Source of the DNA: Chitinophagaceae bacterium
GTDB lineage: Bacteria; Bacteroidota; Bacteroidia; Chitinophagales; Chitinophagaceae
Assembly: GCA_004028765.1 (NCBI GenBank)
Contig: SAIX01000056.1
Location: 106,331-170,330, forward strand
Length of the DNA: 64,000 bases
Direction: 5' to 3'
Shown: positions 7,604 through 17,644 of the stretch, piece by piece
How the letters are laid out: each line of letters starts with the position of its first letter
Numbering within the stretch: position 1 is the first letter of the stretch
Notes under the pieces: model-generated
What the model saw: the letters and a program-made list of their open reading frames with translations, nothing else
Databases searched by the model: none
Told to the model about the DNA's origin: nothing
Made by a program: the position numbers and the translations under genes

Positions 7604-9541
7604 TTATAGTTTTCCATTCTTGATTTCTTCCACCACCGCCGGATCCAACAGGGTGCTGGTATCGCCGAGGTTCTGTGTCTCACCTTCTGCAATTTTACGG
7701 AGGATGCGGCGCATGATTTTTCCGCTTCTTGTTTTGGGCAGGCCGCTTACAAACTGGATCTTATCGGGCTTTGCAATGGCGCCGATGATGCGTGTAACCG
7801 TTTGCAATATGTCTTTGCGGATCATTTCGGCCGTGCCATGTGTATCCTGCCCGTGCGAGCCCTGGTAAATCACGTACGCATAAATGCCCTGCCCTTTGAT
7901 ATCGTGCGGGTAACCCACCACGGCACTTTCCACAACCCCTGCGTGCATATTGATGGCATTTTCCACTTCGGCAGTGCCGATGCGGTGGCCGCTTACATTC
8001 AGCACATCATCCACACGGCCGGTGATGCGGTAAAAACCATTCCTGTCGCGCAACGCACCGTCGCCTGTAAAATACATGCCCGGGTAAGTAGCGAAATAAT
8101 TGGTGCGGCAACGTTCATGATCGCCATAAGTGGTACGCAGGATGCCCGGCCAGGGGGCTTTGATGCAAAGATTGCCCGATACGGTTTCATCGCCTTCTGC
8201 AATGATTTCTTTCCCGTTTTCATCTACCAATACCATTTGCAAACCGGGCATGGGCAATGTGGCCCAGCTGGGAACGGATGGCGTGATGCCTGCCATATTA
8301 CTGATCAAACAACCACCGGTTTCGGTTTGCCACCAGGTATCCACGATGGGGCATTTTTTCTTTCCTACGTGTTCATCATACCAATGCCAGGCTTCTTCGT
8401 TGATGGGTTCACCAACGGTGCCGAGAACCTGCAGCGAAGAAAGATCTTTCCCCTGCAAAGGCCCGGTTCCGAAACCCATCAGGCTGCGGATAGCGGTAGG
8501 TGCAGTGTAAAAAATATTGACTTTGAATTTGTCGATGATATTCCAGAAACGGCTGGCATCCGGAAATGTGGGAACCCCTTCAAACATCAGCGAAGTGGCA
8601 CCTGCGCTCAGCGGACCGTAAATGATATAGGTATGGCCCGTGATCCAGCCTACATCGGCCGTACAAAAATGCAACTGCCCTGATTTGTACTGGAACACAT
8701 TTACAAAAGTATAATTGGCCCAGATCATGTAGCCGCCGCAGGTATGCACCACACCTTTGGGTTTGCCGGTTGATCCGGATGTGTACAGAATAAACAGGGG
8801 ATCTTCTGCATCCATTGCTTCGGGTTCAATATAATTAAGGCCCTGCTCCTCTACGTGTTTCATTTCTTCTTCCCACCAAACATCTCTTCCCTTCAGCATG
8901 GATACGGGTGTTCGTGTGCGTGTACAAACGATCACGCGTTTCACGGTGCGGTTGCCGATGAGTGCATCATCGATCACGCTTTTCAACGGGATATCTTTTG
9001 CACCGCGATATGCGCCATCGCAGGTTACGATAAATTCGGCCTGTGCATCATAGAGCCTGTCGGCAATACTTTGCGCAGAAAAACCACCGAACACCACGCT
9101 GTGTATCGCGCCGATACGCGCACAGGCAAGTACGGCAATCGCGAGTTCGGGGATCATTCCCATATAGATACAAACCCTGTCGCCTTTTTGTACCCCATTG
9201 TTTTTTAATACATGCGCAAACTGGCAAACTTTTTCCAACAGTTTTTTATAGCTGAGTGTGCGGTGCTGTTCATCAACAGCATTGGGTTCCCAGATCAATG
9301 CAGGTTCATGGCCACGCGTGGCGATGTGCCGGTCGAGACAGTTCTCCGTAATATTCAGTTTCCCTCCTTTAAACCATTCCACTTTGGGTTCCGTAAAATT
9401 CCATTCGAGTACCGTATCCCATTTTTTGCGCCAGGTAAAATGTTCTGCAACAGATGCCCAGAATGCGGCAGGATCTTCAATGCTTTTCTTGTAAACTTCT
9501 TTGTACTCTTCGAATGATTTGATCTGGTAAGGATAGGACAT
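7604..9541 (-). CDS. acs: acetate--CoA ligase (acetyl-CoA synthetase)
   Basis: 645 residues from the start at 9541 (MSYPYQIKSFEEYKEVYKK), which matches family N-termini; an in-frame start 17 codons upstream adds nothing conserved. It activates acetate with ATP and CoA via acetyl-AMP. Adenylate-forming motifs: YTSGSTGKPKG (about 252-262), DTWWQTETGG (about 401-410), YFTGDGALRD and GRVDDVLNVSGHRIGT. The acetylation-regulated lysine lies in TRSGKIMRR at about residue 608, equivalent to Lys609 of the Salmonella enzyme. Length is normal. It is divergent from an MHS-type carrier 200 bp away, which suggests, without proof, that the carrier takes up a short carboxylate. Confidence 0.96.
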   Translation of the reverse strand: MSYPYQIKSFEEYKEVYKKSIEDPAAFWASVAEHFTWRKKWDTVLEWNFTEPKVEWFKGGKLNITENCLDRHIATRGHEPALIWEPNAVDEQHRTLSYKKLLEKVCQFAHVLKNNGVQKGDRVCIYMGMIPELAIAVLACARIGAIHSVVFGGFSAQSIADRLYDAQAEFIVTCDGAYRGAKDIPLKSVIDDALIGNRTVKRVIVCTRTRTPVSMLKGRDVWWEEEMKHVEEQGLNYIEPEAMDAEDPLFILYTSGSTGKPKGVVHTCGGYMIWANYTFVNVFQYKSGQLHFCTADVGWITGHTYIIYGPLSAGATSLMFEGVPTFPDASRFWNIIDKFKVNIFYTAPTAIRSLMGFGTGPLQGKDLSSLQVLGTVGEPINEEAWHWYDEHVGKKKCPIVDTWWQTETGGCLISNMAGITPSVPSWATLPMPGLQMVLVDENGKEIIAEGDETVSGNLCIKAPWPGILRTTYGDHERCRTNYFATYPGMYFTGDGALRDRNGFYRITGRVDDVLNVSGHRIGTAEVENAINMHAGVVESAVVGYPHDIKGQGIYAYVIYQGSHGQDTHGTAEMIRKDILQTVTRIIGAIAKPDKIQFVSGLPKTRSGKIMRRILRKIAEGETQNLGDTSTLLDPAVVEEIKNGKL

Positions 9542-9564
9542 GGCGCACAATATTTGAAAGGGGT

Positions 9565-9592
9565 TAAAGATACGAATTGAAGAACTAATCAA
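9565..9592 (-). promoter_or_regulatory. candidate promoter of acs
   Basis: On the minus strand TATCTTTA (complement of 9565-9572) follows a TTG (complement of 9590-9592) after 17 bases. This is the same element and spacing as upstream of the POT gene, 7/8 to the Bacteroidota -7 consensus. The remainder of the acs/MFS gap (9595-9690) contains simple gtgagtggtcagtggtgag-type mosaic repeats. Confidence 0.4.
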
Positions 9593-9741
9593 TGTGAGTG
9601 GTCAGTGGTGAGTGGTCAGTTGAAGTTTAACACATCAGTTTTTACTCACCATTGCCCACTCACCATTCACCTCTCAGCCCCGCACCCCTTTCTTGGATAA
9701 ATCGCCGTAAAGCCGTAAGTTGAATCGATTTACCTGTTTTT

Positions 9742-11274
9742 ATGAAAAACAACAGCATCTGGAAGGTGATTGGCGCCTCCTCACTGGGTACACTGATCGA
9801 GTGGTATGATTTCTATATTTTCGGCAGTCTCGCTACGGTACTCGCAAGCCAGTTTTTTCCGAAAGCCAATCCGACTGCCGCATTGTTATCCACGCTTGCC
9901 ACTTTTGCAGCGGGATTTATTGTTCGTCCTTTCGGGGCATTGGTGTTTGGCCGTTTGGGAGATATGATCGGGCGGAAATATACATTCCTGCTCACATTGA
10001 TCATTATGGGCGGCTCTACGTTCGCCATTGGTTTGATACCCTCCTATGATACGATCGGTTTTGCCGCACCGGTGCTGGTATTGGTTCTGCGTTTATTGCA
10101 GGGCCTTGCTCTTGGCGGCGAATATGGCGGCGCCGCAACTTATGTTGCCGAGCATGCACCGCATAACAAACGGGGCTATTTCACTTCGTGGATACAAACC
10201 ACGGCAACACTTGGTTTATTTGTTTCTCTTGGTGTGATATTACTTACCCGCCATGCATTAGACAGTGATCAAACCAAATCGATCGCAAAGTTTAACGACT
10301 GGGGCTGGCGCATCCCATTCCTGGTTTCGATCGTACTGGTGATCGTATCCATTTATATCCGTTTAAAAATGCAGGAATCGCCCCTGTTCGAAAAACTGAA
10401 ATCGGAAGGCACCACATCTGTAAATCCGCTGAAAGAAAGTTTTGGCCATAAGTCGAACCTGAAAATGGTTTTACTCGCTTTGTTCGGTGCAACAATGGGA
10501 CAGGGTGTTGTATGGTATACAGGGCAATTTTATGCGCAGTCGTTCATTGAAAATGTTTGTAAGGTTGATTTTGACCAGTCGCGTACCATCCTTATCTGGG
10601 CCATCGTATTTGCCACACCCTTTTTTGTGGTCTTCGGAAGCTGGAGTGATAAGGTAGGGCGAAAATGGATCATGGTTGCGGGGATGATACTGGCTATTGC
10701 AACATACCGGCCTTTGTTTGGAGAACTGCTCCGCATCAGCGACCCCAAACAGAAAATTGAGATCCCTGACCTGAAGCAGATCAAATCATCCCGAACAGCC
10801 ATTAAAGGCAGCAACGATACATTGCATACGGTTACCAACCAGTTTTTTTATGATGACGGGATGATTGTTTCAGAAACCACAAAAGATACCGTGTATGCCG
10901 CCGCGGGAAAAACAACGGTAAGCCCCGATTTCAAGGTTTCCAAAAAACTAGGCACCGGCGATTACTGGAAAATGGTGCTCATTGTATTTGCGATGATCCT
11001 GTATGTAACCATGGTATACGGCCCCATCGCTGCCTTCCTGGTGGAATTGTTCCCTACCAAAATACGGTACACTTCGATGTCGTTACCCTATCATATCGGG
11101 AACGGTGTGTTCGGCGGACTAACACCTTTTATTGCCACATTGCTTACAACAATCTATACAAACGATAAACTGGTAGGGTTGCAATACCCCATACTCGTGG
11201 CCGCAGTTTGTGTGGTGATCGGCACATTGTATATCAATAACCGCATTGACCCGGATATTGAAATAAAAGAGTAA
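9742..11274 (+). CDS. MFS transporter, metabolite:H+ symporter (MHS) type, with a periplasmic insertion
   Basis: 510 residues with 12 predicted helices. The first segment (SSLGTLIEWYDFYIFGSLA) and FGRLGDMIGRKY (loop 2-3), GLALGGEYGGAATYVAEHAP and GSWSDKVGRKW (loop 8-9) are classic for the MHS subfamily (relatives of ShiA, KgtP and ProP), which couple organic acids or osmolytes to protons. A polar segment of about 80 residues (about 326-406), rich in Lys, Asp and Thr, sits between helices 9 and 10, predicted periplasmic; E. coli MHS members lack it. It is divergent from acs and followed after 34 bp by a two-helix protein. The substrate is unknown; a carboxylate is an inference from context. 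Confidence 0.88.
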   Translation: MKNNSIWKVIGASSLGTLIEWYDFYIFGSLATVLASQFFPKANPTAALLSTLATFAAGFIVRPFGALVFGRLGDMIGRKYTFLLTLIIMGGSTFAIGLIPSYDTIGFAAPVLVLVLRLLQGLALGGEYGGAATYVAEHAPHNKRGYFTSWIQTTATLGLFVSLGVILLTRHALDSDQTKSIAKFNDWGWRIPFLVSIVLVIVSIYIRLKMQESPLFEKLKSEGTTSVNPLKESFGHKSNLKMVLLALFGATMGQGVVWYTGQFYAQSFIENVCKVDFDQSRTILIWAIVFATPFFVVFGSWSDKVGRKWIMVAGMILAIATYRPLFGELLRISDPKQKIEIPDLKQIKSSRTAIKGSNDTLHTVTNQFFYDDGMIVSETTKDTVYAAAGKTTVSPDFKVSKKLGTGDYWKMVLIVFAMILYVTMVYGPIAAFLVELFPTKIRYTSMSLPYHIGNGVFGGLTPFIATLLTTIYTNDKLVGLQYPILVAAVCVVIGTLYINNRIDPDIEIKE

Positions 11275-11308
11275 AATGATTCCAGGCGAATGATAAACTG
11301 ATTATGTT

Positions 11309-11554
11309 ATGAACCAACTCAAACGTTTTGCAGGTGTCCTCTGGCTGGTACTTGGCCCGGTTGCGGCTTATTACCTGGTACAAACCGCCGCATCTGAAAT
11401 TGCGAAGAAACCCAATATTGATACAAAAATACAATGGGGTGTATTCGTCGTTATTTTTCTGCCGATTGCACTGGGCATGGTGATATTTGGCTGGTATGCT
11501 TTACAAGGCGAGTATGATCATTTACCCGAACGCTCGGAGGAACTGATCGACTGA
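11309..11554 (+). CDS. small two-helix membrane protein downstream of the MFS carrier
   Basis: 81 residues. Hydrophobic segments at about 8-24 (GVLWLVLGPVAAYYLV) and 44-62 (WGVFVVIFLPIALGMVIF) are joined by a polar loop; the tail is acidic (YDHLPERSEELID). It starts 34 bp after the MFS gene on the same strand and is probably cotranscribed. I recognise no domain of known function. The close linkage suggests an accessory to the carrier, but this is inference. Confidence 0.75.
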   Translation: MNQLKRFAGVLWLVLGPVAAYYLVQTAASEIAKKPNIDTKIQWGVFVVIFLPIALGMVIFGWYALQGEYDHLPERSEELID

Positions 11555-11960
11555 TAACAACAGAATATCGAATGATGCAGGGAATACATGAACAGAGGAA
11601 GTGATATGTTCAGTGTTCTTCCGTGTATTCAGTGACAACCGCAATAATTCAAAAAACAAAAGTAAAAAGTCAGAAATTACTCCGCGAATCTTTGCGCCCT
11701 CCGCGGCTTTACGGTGGTTTTTGTGAATGGTGAATGGGCAGTGGTGAGGGATTTTCAGTTAGGAGTTTGGAGTTTGGAGCTAAAAGTTTTTAATGAAAGT
11801 CAAACTATTTTAACCCCCTTTGACCTTTTTAACCCCCTCTGTGTGCCCTGTGTCTCTGTGGTGAAAAAGTGGGTGGTGAATGGGCAGTGGTGAGTAACTA
11901 ATCCGCGAATCCGCAATTCGTCAATCGTAAATACTGGATAAAACATCTTTACTGCCTTTA
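11555..11960. repeat. mosaic intergenic repeat block (copy near 11.7 kb)
   Basis: About 500 bp without a credible gene, filled with short word-like modules: CCGCGAATCTTTGCGCCC, GAATGGGCAGTGGTGAG, CAGTTAGGAGTTTGGAG, ACCTTTTTAACCCCC, GTGCCCTGTGTCTCTGTGG and AATCCGCGAATCCGC. From about 11725 to 11915 it matches the reverse complement of about 34265-34475 over almost its whole length. It is very probably non-coding; a stop-free stretch reading into gldA exists only because of this DNA. Confidence 0.85.
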
Positions 11961-12046
11961 ACTTTTTACAGTGCAGTTCCAAAGTTGAAAAAAGTAAATC
12001 ATCCCAATCTTACGATTCCCTTAACGGCAGTTCCCTTTGATTCAGT

Positions 12047-12054
12047 TAATTTTG
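12047..12054 (+). promoter_or_regulatory. -7 box upstream of gldA
   Basis: TAATTTTG is an exact TAnnTTTG match ending 14 bases before the chosen gldA ATG at 12069. No convincing -33 TTG is found at 17-23 bases. The position supports the 12069 start over the in-frame ATG at 11985. Confidence 0.45.
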
Positions 12055-12068
12055 GGCAAAGCGGTTTT

Positions 12069-12983
12069 ATGTCGATAGAAGTAAGGGATTTGCTGAAACA
12101 ATACGGCGAACAGAAAGCAGTGAACCTGGTAAGTTTTACCGTTGGCAAGGGTGAGATCGTTGGTTTTCTCGGCCCGAATGGTGCAGGAAAAAGCACCACG
12201 ATGAAAATGATCACCGGTTATCTGTTACCCGATAAAGGGAATGTACGGGTTTGTGGCATCGATGTTAGTACCGATCCTTTATCTGCTAAAAGAAAAATCG
12301 GTTACCTCCCCGAAACCAATCCGCACTATCCCGATATGTATGTTCGCGAATACCTTTCTTTTGTCGCCGGTGTACATAAGGTTAGCGACAGTAAAAATGC
12401 CGTGGAAAAAGTGATCGCGTTAACGGGTCTTACACCTGAATCTAAAAAGAAAGTAGGCCAGTTATCAAAAGGATATAAACAAAGGGTGGGACTTGCCGCT
12501 GCCCTGATTCACGATCCGGAAGTATTGATACTGGATGAACCCACCAGCGGACTTGATCCCAACCAGATCATCGAGATCCGGAATGTGATCAAAGAACAGG
12601 GACTTAGCAAAACCGTTTTATTTTCCTCGCATATCCTCCAGGAAGTGGAAGCCGTTTGCGACCGTGTGATCATCATCCATAAAGGCAATCTGGTTGCAGA
12701 TGATACACTCGCCAATCTCCGCAATACGAAACAAGGTGAGCAAGTGGTTACCATCCGCTTCAGCGAAACCATTGACGCTTCTTTACTAAATAACATTCAC
12801 CCGGTTCAATCCATCAGTTGTCAGGACGAAAACACCTGGCGGCTCTCCACCACTGATCCGGATGCAGTAAGGAAACAAGTATTGTCGATCGCAGTACAGC
12901 ATCAATTCAATATCCTTTCGCTGCAAACCGGTCAAAACAGCCTCGAGGAAGTATTCAGGGAACTTACCACGGCGAAACGATAA
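12069..12983 (+). CDS. gldA: gliding-motility/ABC exporter ATP-binding protein GldA
   Basis: 304 residues. Walker A GPNGAGKST (35-43 region), signature LSKGYKQRVGLAAAL, Walker B VLILDEPTSGLDPNQ and the switch His in LFSSHILQEVE are all intact, so it is a functional ABC ATPase. The LSKGYKQRVG signature and the C-terminal extension match GldA of Bacteroidota, the ATPase that works with the membrane proteins GldF and GldG; in non-gliding species related ATPases serve other exporters. No gldF or gldG is present in the window. The start at 12069 (MSIEVRDLLKQYG) matches family N-termini and follows a -7 box; the upstream 28 codons lie outside any conserved domain. Confidence 0.85.
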   Translation: MSIEVRDLLKQYGEQKAVNLVSFTVGKGEIVGFLGPNGAGKSTTMKMITGYLLPDKGNVRVCGIDVSTDPLSAKRKIGYLPETNPHYPDMYVREYLSFVAGVHKVSDSKNAVEKVIALTGLTPESKKKVGQLSKGYKQRVGLAAALIHDPEVLILDEPTSGLDPNQIIEIRNVIKEQGLSKTVLFSSHILQEVEAVCDRVIIIHKGNLVADDTLANLRNTKQGEQVVTIRFSETIDASLLNNIHPVQSISCQDENTWRLSTTDPDAVRKQVLSIAVQHQFNILSLQTGQNSLEEVFRELTTAKR

Positions 12984-13039
12984 AGAGTTTGCTCCGCAGC
13001 CATCCCTTGTATCTCAATAAAAATAGGGAACTTGGCAGC

Positions 13040-13555
13040 ATGGATATCCTTAGCGAGATTGATCCCATCGTAACAGTTCAGGTAACAAAAGATACCGCCG
13101 ATCTGCAGTGGTGCGCAGCATTGATGGCTTCCAATGAACCCTGGCTTACACTAAAGCGCAACTACGATCACTCCCTTCAACTGCTGAGTGATGCACTGAA
13201 TGAAGTATATCTTTTCAGCCAGTCGGGAGAACGGATCGGTTTTATCATGATCAAAACCAAAGGCGCTTTTACCGGATACATACAAACGATTGTTTTTTCT
13301 GAACCAGTCAGAGGTCGTGGTATCGGCGAAGCAGCGATCCGCTATATCGAGAAAAAAATACAGGAAGTGAGCCCCAATGTATTCATCTGTGTATCTTCTT
13401 TTAACAAAGGTGCCCACCGCCTGTACCTGCGGCTGGGATTTGAAGAAGTGGGCGTGCTGAAAGATTATGTACGCAAAGGATATGACGAGATTTTATTGCG
13501 CAAAACCCTTGGCCCGCTGGATGAATTCAAAAAACAAACGGATCGAAATGCTTAA
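13040..13555 (+). CDS. GNAT-family N-acetyltransferase
   Basis: 171 residues from the ATG at 13040. The acetyl-CoA-binding motif A is clear (EPVRGRGIGEAAIRYIEKKI, the R-G-x-G-[IL]-G type) and is followed by NKGAHRLYLRLGFEEVGVLKDY (motif B). The substrate cannot be inferred. It lies 56 bp after gldA and 53 bp before eno on the same strand. An alternative TTG start at 12989 would place it 5 bp from gldA, but the extra residues are not conserved-looking. Confidence 0.82.
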   Translation: MDILSEIDPIVTVQVTKDTADLQWCAALMASNEPWLTLKRNYDHSLQLLSDALNEVYLFSQSGERIGFIMIKTKGAFTGYIQTIVFSEPVRGRGIGEAAIRYIEKKIQEVSPNVFICVSSFNKGAHRLYLRLGFEEVGVLKDYVRKGYDEILLRKTLGPLDEFKKQTDRNA

Positions 13556-13590
13556 ATTGCGCCACGAAAAGCCCTATCCAAACAACCTAA

Positions 13591-14901
<1,311 letters not shown>

Positions 14902-14917
14902 AACAGGACTGATGGAT

Positions 14918-14955
14918 AAAACGTGAGACGGGACAGGGTTTCGTCTCACGTTTTT
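14918..14955 (+). terminator. rho-independent terminator after eno
   Basis: AAAACGTGAGACG (14918-14930) pairs perfectly with CGTCTCACGTTTT (14942-14954) around an 11-base loop, with a following T-rich tail. Confidence 0.92.
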
Positions 14956-15059
14956 GTTTTACCGCGGGGTTTCCACAGTTGTTGATTAGTTTATCAGTTT
15001 CACGAAATACTAATTTTCTAATTTTACAGTTTGTAATTTGATTGTATCTGGTCATCAGA

Positions 15060-15362
15060 ATGAAAAAGATCATCCGCTTCCTTACCAATAAATACTTTGT
15101 TGCCACTGCATTTTTTGTGGTGTGGATGTTATTTTTTGACCAGCGTGATTTTTTTCAGCAGCGCGAACGACAGGCCGAACTGGATAAACTGGAAGCCAAA
15201 AAGCGGTATTACCAGGAAGAGATCGCCAAAACCAAAAAAGAGCTGGAAGACCTGCAGAATAGTCCGGCCGCCCTCGAAAAATTTGCCCGGGAGCATTACC
15301 TGATGAAAAAAGACGGCGAGGATATTTATATCATCGAAGATTCTTCGGCCGCCAAAAAATAA
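15060..15362 (+). CDS. FtsB/DivIC-like septum formation initiator
   Basis: 100 residues. A short cytoplasmic N-terminus (MKKIIRFLTNKY), one membrane helix (about 12-28, FVATAFFVVWMLFF) and a periplasmic coiled coil (about 38-72, rich in Glu, Lys, Gln and Leu), then the family ending FAREHYLMKKDGEDIYII. FtsB/DivIC bridges FtsL and FtsQ/DivIB in the divisome. The start at 15060 is preferred to a TTG six codons earlier. Its place after eno supports the call. Confidence 0.85.
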   Translation: MKKIIRFLTNKYFVATAFFVVWMLFFDQRDFFQQRERQAELDKLEAKKRYYQEEIAKTKKELEDLQNSPAALEKFAREHYLMKKDGEDIYIIEDSSAAKK

Positions 15363-15462
15363 AATTCCTGCAAAATCGTTGGGCCAATGCCTACAATATT
15401 TAAGCCCGCTTCCCGTTTTTATAACACGCCGTATCCTCTCATTAGAAGATGTGTAACGTGTT

Positions 15463-15693
15463 ATGAAAAAAATAAAGGAAGAGGATCTGATCCTGTATCT
15501 CTGCAAAGAATGTTCTCCCAAACAAAGCACGTTTATTGAAGCGGCGCTGGAAGAAGACCTGGAACTGCAAAACCGTCTCAGTGTGCTGAAACGCACCCTG
15601 AAACAGATGGAAAAGCTGAAACTGGCTTCCCCCTCCAAACAATCCATTAAAGCCATCCTGCAATATGCTGCGGCTTCAGTCCGTAAAAAATAG
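15463..15693 (+). CDS. small protein of unknown function, resembling the N-terminus of anti-sigma factors
   Basis: 76 residues, predicted all-helical and highly charged, with Cys at 14 and 17 (YLCKEC). The pattern DLILYLCKECSP ... IEAALEEDLELQ ... LK resembles the short N-terminal region of Bacteroidota anti-sigma factors, but there is no membrane helix and no sigma gene nearby. It lies 100 bp after divIC. An interrupted palindrome (ATAACACG 15421-15428, CGTGTTAT 15457-15464) ends on the start codon. Coding potential looks real (clear start, helical pattern), function unknown. Confidence 0.6.
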   Translation: MKKIKEEDLILYLCKECSPKQSTFIEAALEEDLELQNRLSVLKRTLKQMEKLKLASPSKQSIKAILQYAAASVRKK

Positions 15694-15750
15694 TATTTCG
15701 CAAACTGTTTCAATTCTGTAAAAAGAAACCCATTCTCTGCCAGCAAACTG

Positions 15751-15781
15751 TTGGGATACATCCCGCTTTACAGTACATTTA
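15751..15781 (+). promoter_or_regulatory. candidate promoter of the esterase gene
   Basis: TTG (15751-15753), 20-base spacer, TACATTTA (15774-15781; 7/8 to TAnnTTTG). The ATG follows 18 bases later at 15800. Confidence 0.45.
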
Positions 15782-15799
15782 TTTCCCTAAACCAGTAAC

Positions 15800-16693
15800 A
15801 TGAAAAAAATCTGCACCCACATCAGTATGGTATGCATCTTACTGCTCAGTTCTTATGCCCTCATGGCACAAACACAGGGAAAAGTATATGAAACCAAAAC
15901 GGTAAAAAGCACGATCCTTGGCAGGGATGTACGCTATACGGTTTACCTCCCGGCAGATTATGAAATATCCAGCAGAACCTACCCGGTGGTTTACCTGTTA
16001 CATGGATATACAGACGATAATACCGGATGGCTGCAGTTTGGCGAGATCAACCGCTACGCGGATAAGGCGATTGCCGAGGGAACCATACCGCCTATGGTCA
16101 TTGTGATGCCAAACGGCGATTCAAGCTGGTACATCAATGCTTATGATGGAAAAGAGAGTTATGAAGATTTTTTTATCAAAGAATTCATGCCCGCGATTGA
16201 AAAAACCTATCACATCAAATCTGAAAAAAGATACAGGGGCATCGCAGGTTTATCGATGGGTGGTTTTGGCACATTGAACTATGCATTAAAATACCCGCAG
16301 CTTTTTGCCGCCTGTGCACCATTAAGTGCAGCGGTTATTGATGATGATGCCATAGCCGGAATGCCCGATATGAATTATGAAAACACATTCGGGCAATTAT
16401 ATGGAAGGGGATTGAAAGGAAAAGATAGGCTGAATGCAAACTGGTATAAAAATTCGACCCTGAAGATCATTGAACAGAAAACGGGAGATGAACTCAAAAA
16501 AGTACGCTACTGGATCGATTGCGGGGATGATGATTTTCTTACCAAGGGCAATTGCCTGCTGCATATTGCACTTACTGAAAAAAGGGTTCCGCACGAATAC
16601 CGGGTAAGGGATGGGGCGCATACCTGGACTTATTGGCGCACCGGCATCACCGATGCATTAAAATTTATCGGGGATAGTTTTCACCAACAGTAA
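15800..16693 (+). CDS. secreted esterase D / feruloyl-esterase-like alpha/beta hydrolase
   Basis: 297 residues with a signal peptide (MKKICTHISMVCILLLSSYALMAQ). The putative esterase family (PF00756 type) is shown by the early YTVYLPADYE and YPVVYLLHGYTDD, nucleophile elbow GLSMGGFGTL, a late acidic residue in DCGDDDF, and the catalytic His in DGAHTWTYW. Relatives include acetyl-xylan and feruloyl esterases, and also S-formylglutathione hydrolase; export to the periplasm or outside argues for a polysaccharide-ester or ester-scavenging role. It is monocistronic with its own promoter. The substrate is not determinable here. Confidence 0.88.
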   Translation: MKKICTHISMVCILLLSSYALMAQTQGKVYETKTVKSTILGRDVRYTVYLPADYEISSRTYPVVYLLHGYTDDNTGWLQFGEINRYADKAIAEGTIPPMVIVMPNGDSSWYINAYDGKESYEDFFIKEFMPAIEKTYHIKSEKRYRGIAGLSMGGFGTLNYALKYPQLFAACAPLSAAVIDDDAIAGMPDMNYENTFGQLYGRGLKGKDRLNANWYKNSTLKIIEQKTGDELKKVRYWIDCGDDDFLTKGNCLLHIALTEKRVPHEYRVRDGAHTWTYWRTGITDALKFIGDSFHQQ

Positions 16694-16791
16694 ATTCCCT
16701 CTCTCGTGAATCTTTGTGTTTTAGCACCTGGACGGTTCCGCGTTTTTAAATAACCAGGACGCGGGAAATTCGTAAGGATAGATGAATTTGT

Positions 16792-17436
16792 ATGACAAAG
16801 AAACAGCGATACGAAACAGTGCTTGGTTATTTTAAAGAGAATGTGCCTGATGCAGAAACTGAATTGCTGTACGATAATCCCTTTCAGTTACTCGTAGCCG
16901 TGATCCTTTCGGCGCAGTGTACGGATAAGCGCGTGAATATGACCACCCCGGCCATTTTTGCAAAATACCCCGGCCCGGAAGAAATGGCCAGGGCAACATT
17001 CGATGAAATGTTCCCGCTCATCAAAAGCATTTCTTATCCCAATAACAAAACCAAACACCTCATCGGCATGGCCGGTATGCTGCTGGAAAAATTCAACGGC
17101 AAAGTGCCGATGACGGTTGATGACCTGGTGAAACTTCCGGGTGTCGGCAGAAAAACGGCTAATGTGATCACCAGCGTGGTCGATCAGCAGCCGAATATGG
17201 CAGTAGATACGCATGTATTTCGTGTAAGTAAGCGGCTTGGCCTCGTTTCACAAAAAGCCACAACACCATTAGCTGTTGAAAAGGAACTCATCAAATACAT
17301 TCCCGAAGAAATGGTGCACAAAGCCCATCACTGGCTCATTCTGCATGGGCGTTATGTTTGTCTCGCACGTAACCCGAAATGCGAACAATGTCCATTTACT
17401 GAAATCTGTACTTATTACCGGAAGAACGGCGTATGA
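16792..17436 (+). CDS. nth: endonuclease III
   Basis: 214 residues. A bifunctional DNA glycosylase/AP lyase removing oxidised pyrimidines. The helix-hairpin-helix LPGVGRKTANVI carries the catalytic Lys, AVDTHVFRVSKRLGL the catalytic Asp, and the C-terminal C-x6-C-x2-C-x5-C motif (CLARNPKCEQCPFTEIC) ligates the [4Fe-4S] cluster. Full length, all key residues present. Confidence 0.97.
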   Translation: MTKKQRYETVLGYFKENVPDAETELLYDNPFQLLVAVILSAQCTDKRVNMTTPAIFAKYPGPEEMARATFDEMFPLIKSISYPNNKTKHLIGMAGMLLEKFNGKVPMTVDDLVKLPGVGRKTANVITSVVDQQPNMAVDTHVFRVSKRLGLVSQKATTPLAVEKELIKYIPEEMVHKAHHWLILHGRYVCLARNPKCEQCPFTEICTYYRKNGV

Positions 17437-17439
17437 TTG

Positions 17440-17600
17440 AGCAATTAAATATCGAACAGGGAATACTGAATGGTGAAAAGAACTGAGGAAGTGAATTGTA
17501 ACCGGGCAGTGGTGAGCATACCATTCGCTAATCCATAATTCGTTAACCCTGAATGGTGAATGGGCAATCGTGCGTATTATGGATCACGAATAATCCGTTT
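17440..17600. repeat. mosaic intergenic repeat block
   Basis: Modules AATATCGAACAGGGAATACTGAATGG, GGGCAGTGGTGAGCAT, CATTCGCTAATCCATAATTCG and GAATGGTGAATGGGCAATCG are shared with the blocks near 11.6, 29.4 and 34.3 kb. No gene is seen. Confidence 0.75.
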
Positions 17601-17644
17601 CCATTCGTCAAACTGTATAAAAATCAAACTACGATTTGCCGTAT

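Noticed and set aside
7802..8683. Long plus-strand reading frame (293 codons) opposite acs
   Set aside because: It mirrors a strongly conserved acs on the other strand and shows no recognisable domain or hydrophobic pattern.
11985..12068. N-terminal extension of GldA by 28 codons
   Set aside because: Outside the ABC domain and interrupted by a -7 box; the 12069 start matches the family.
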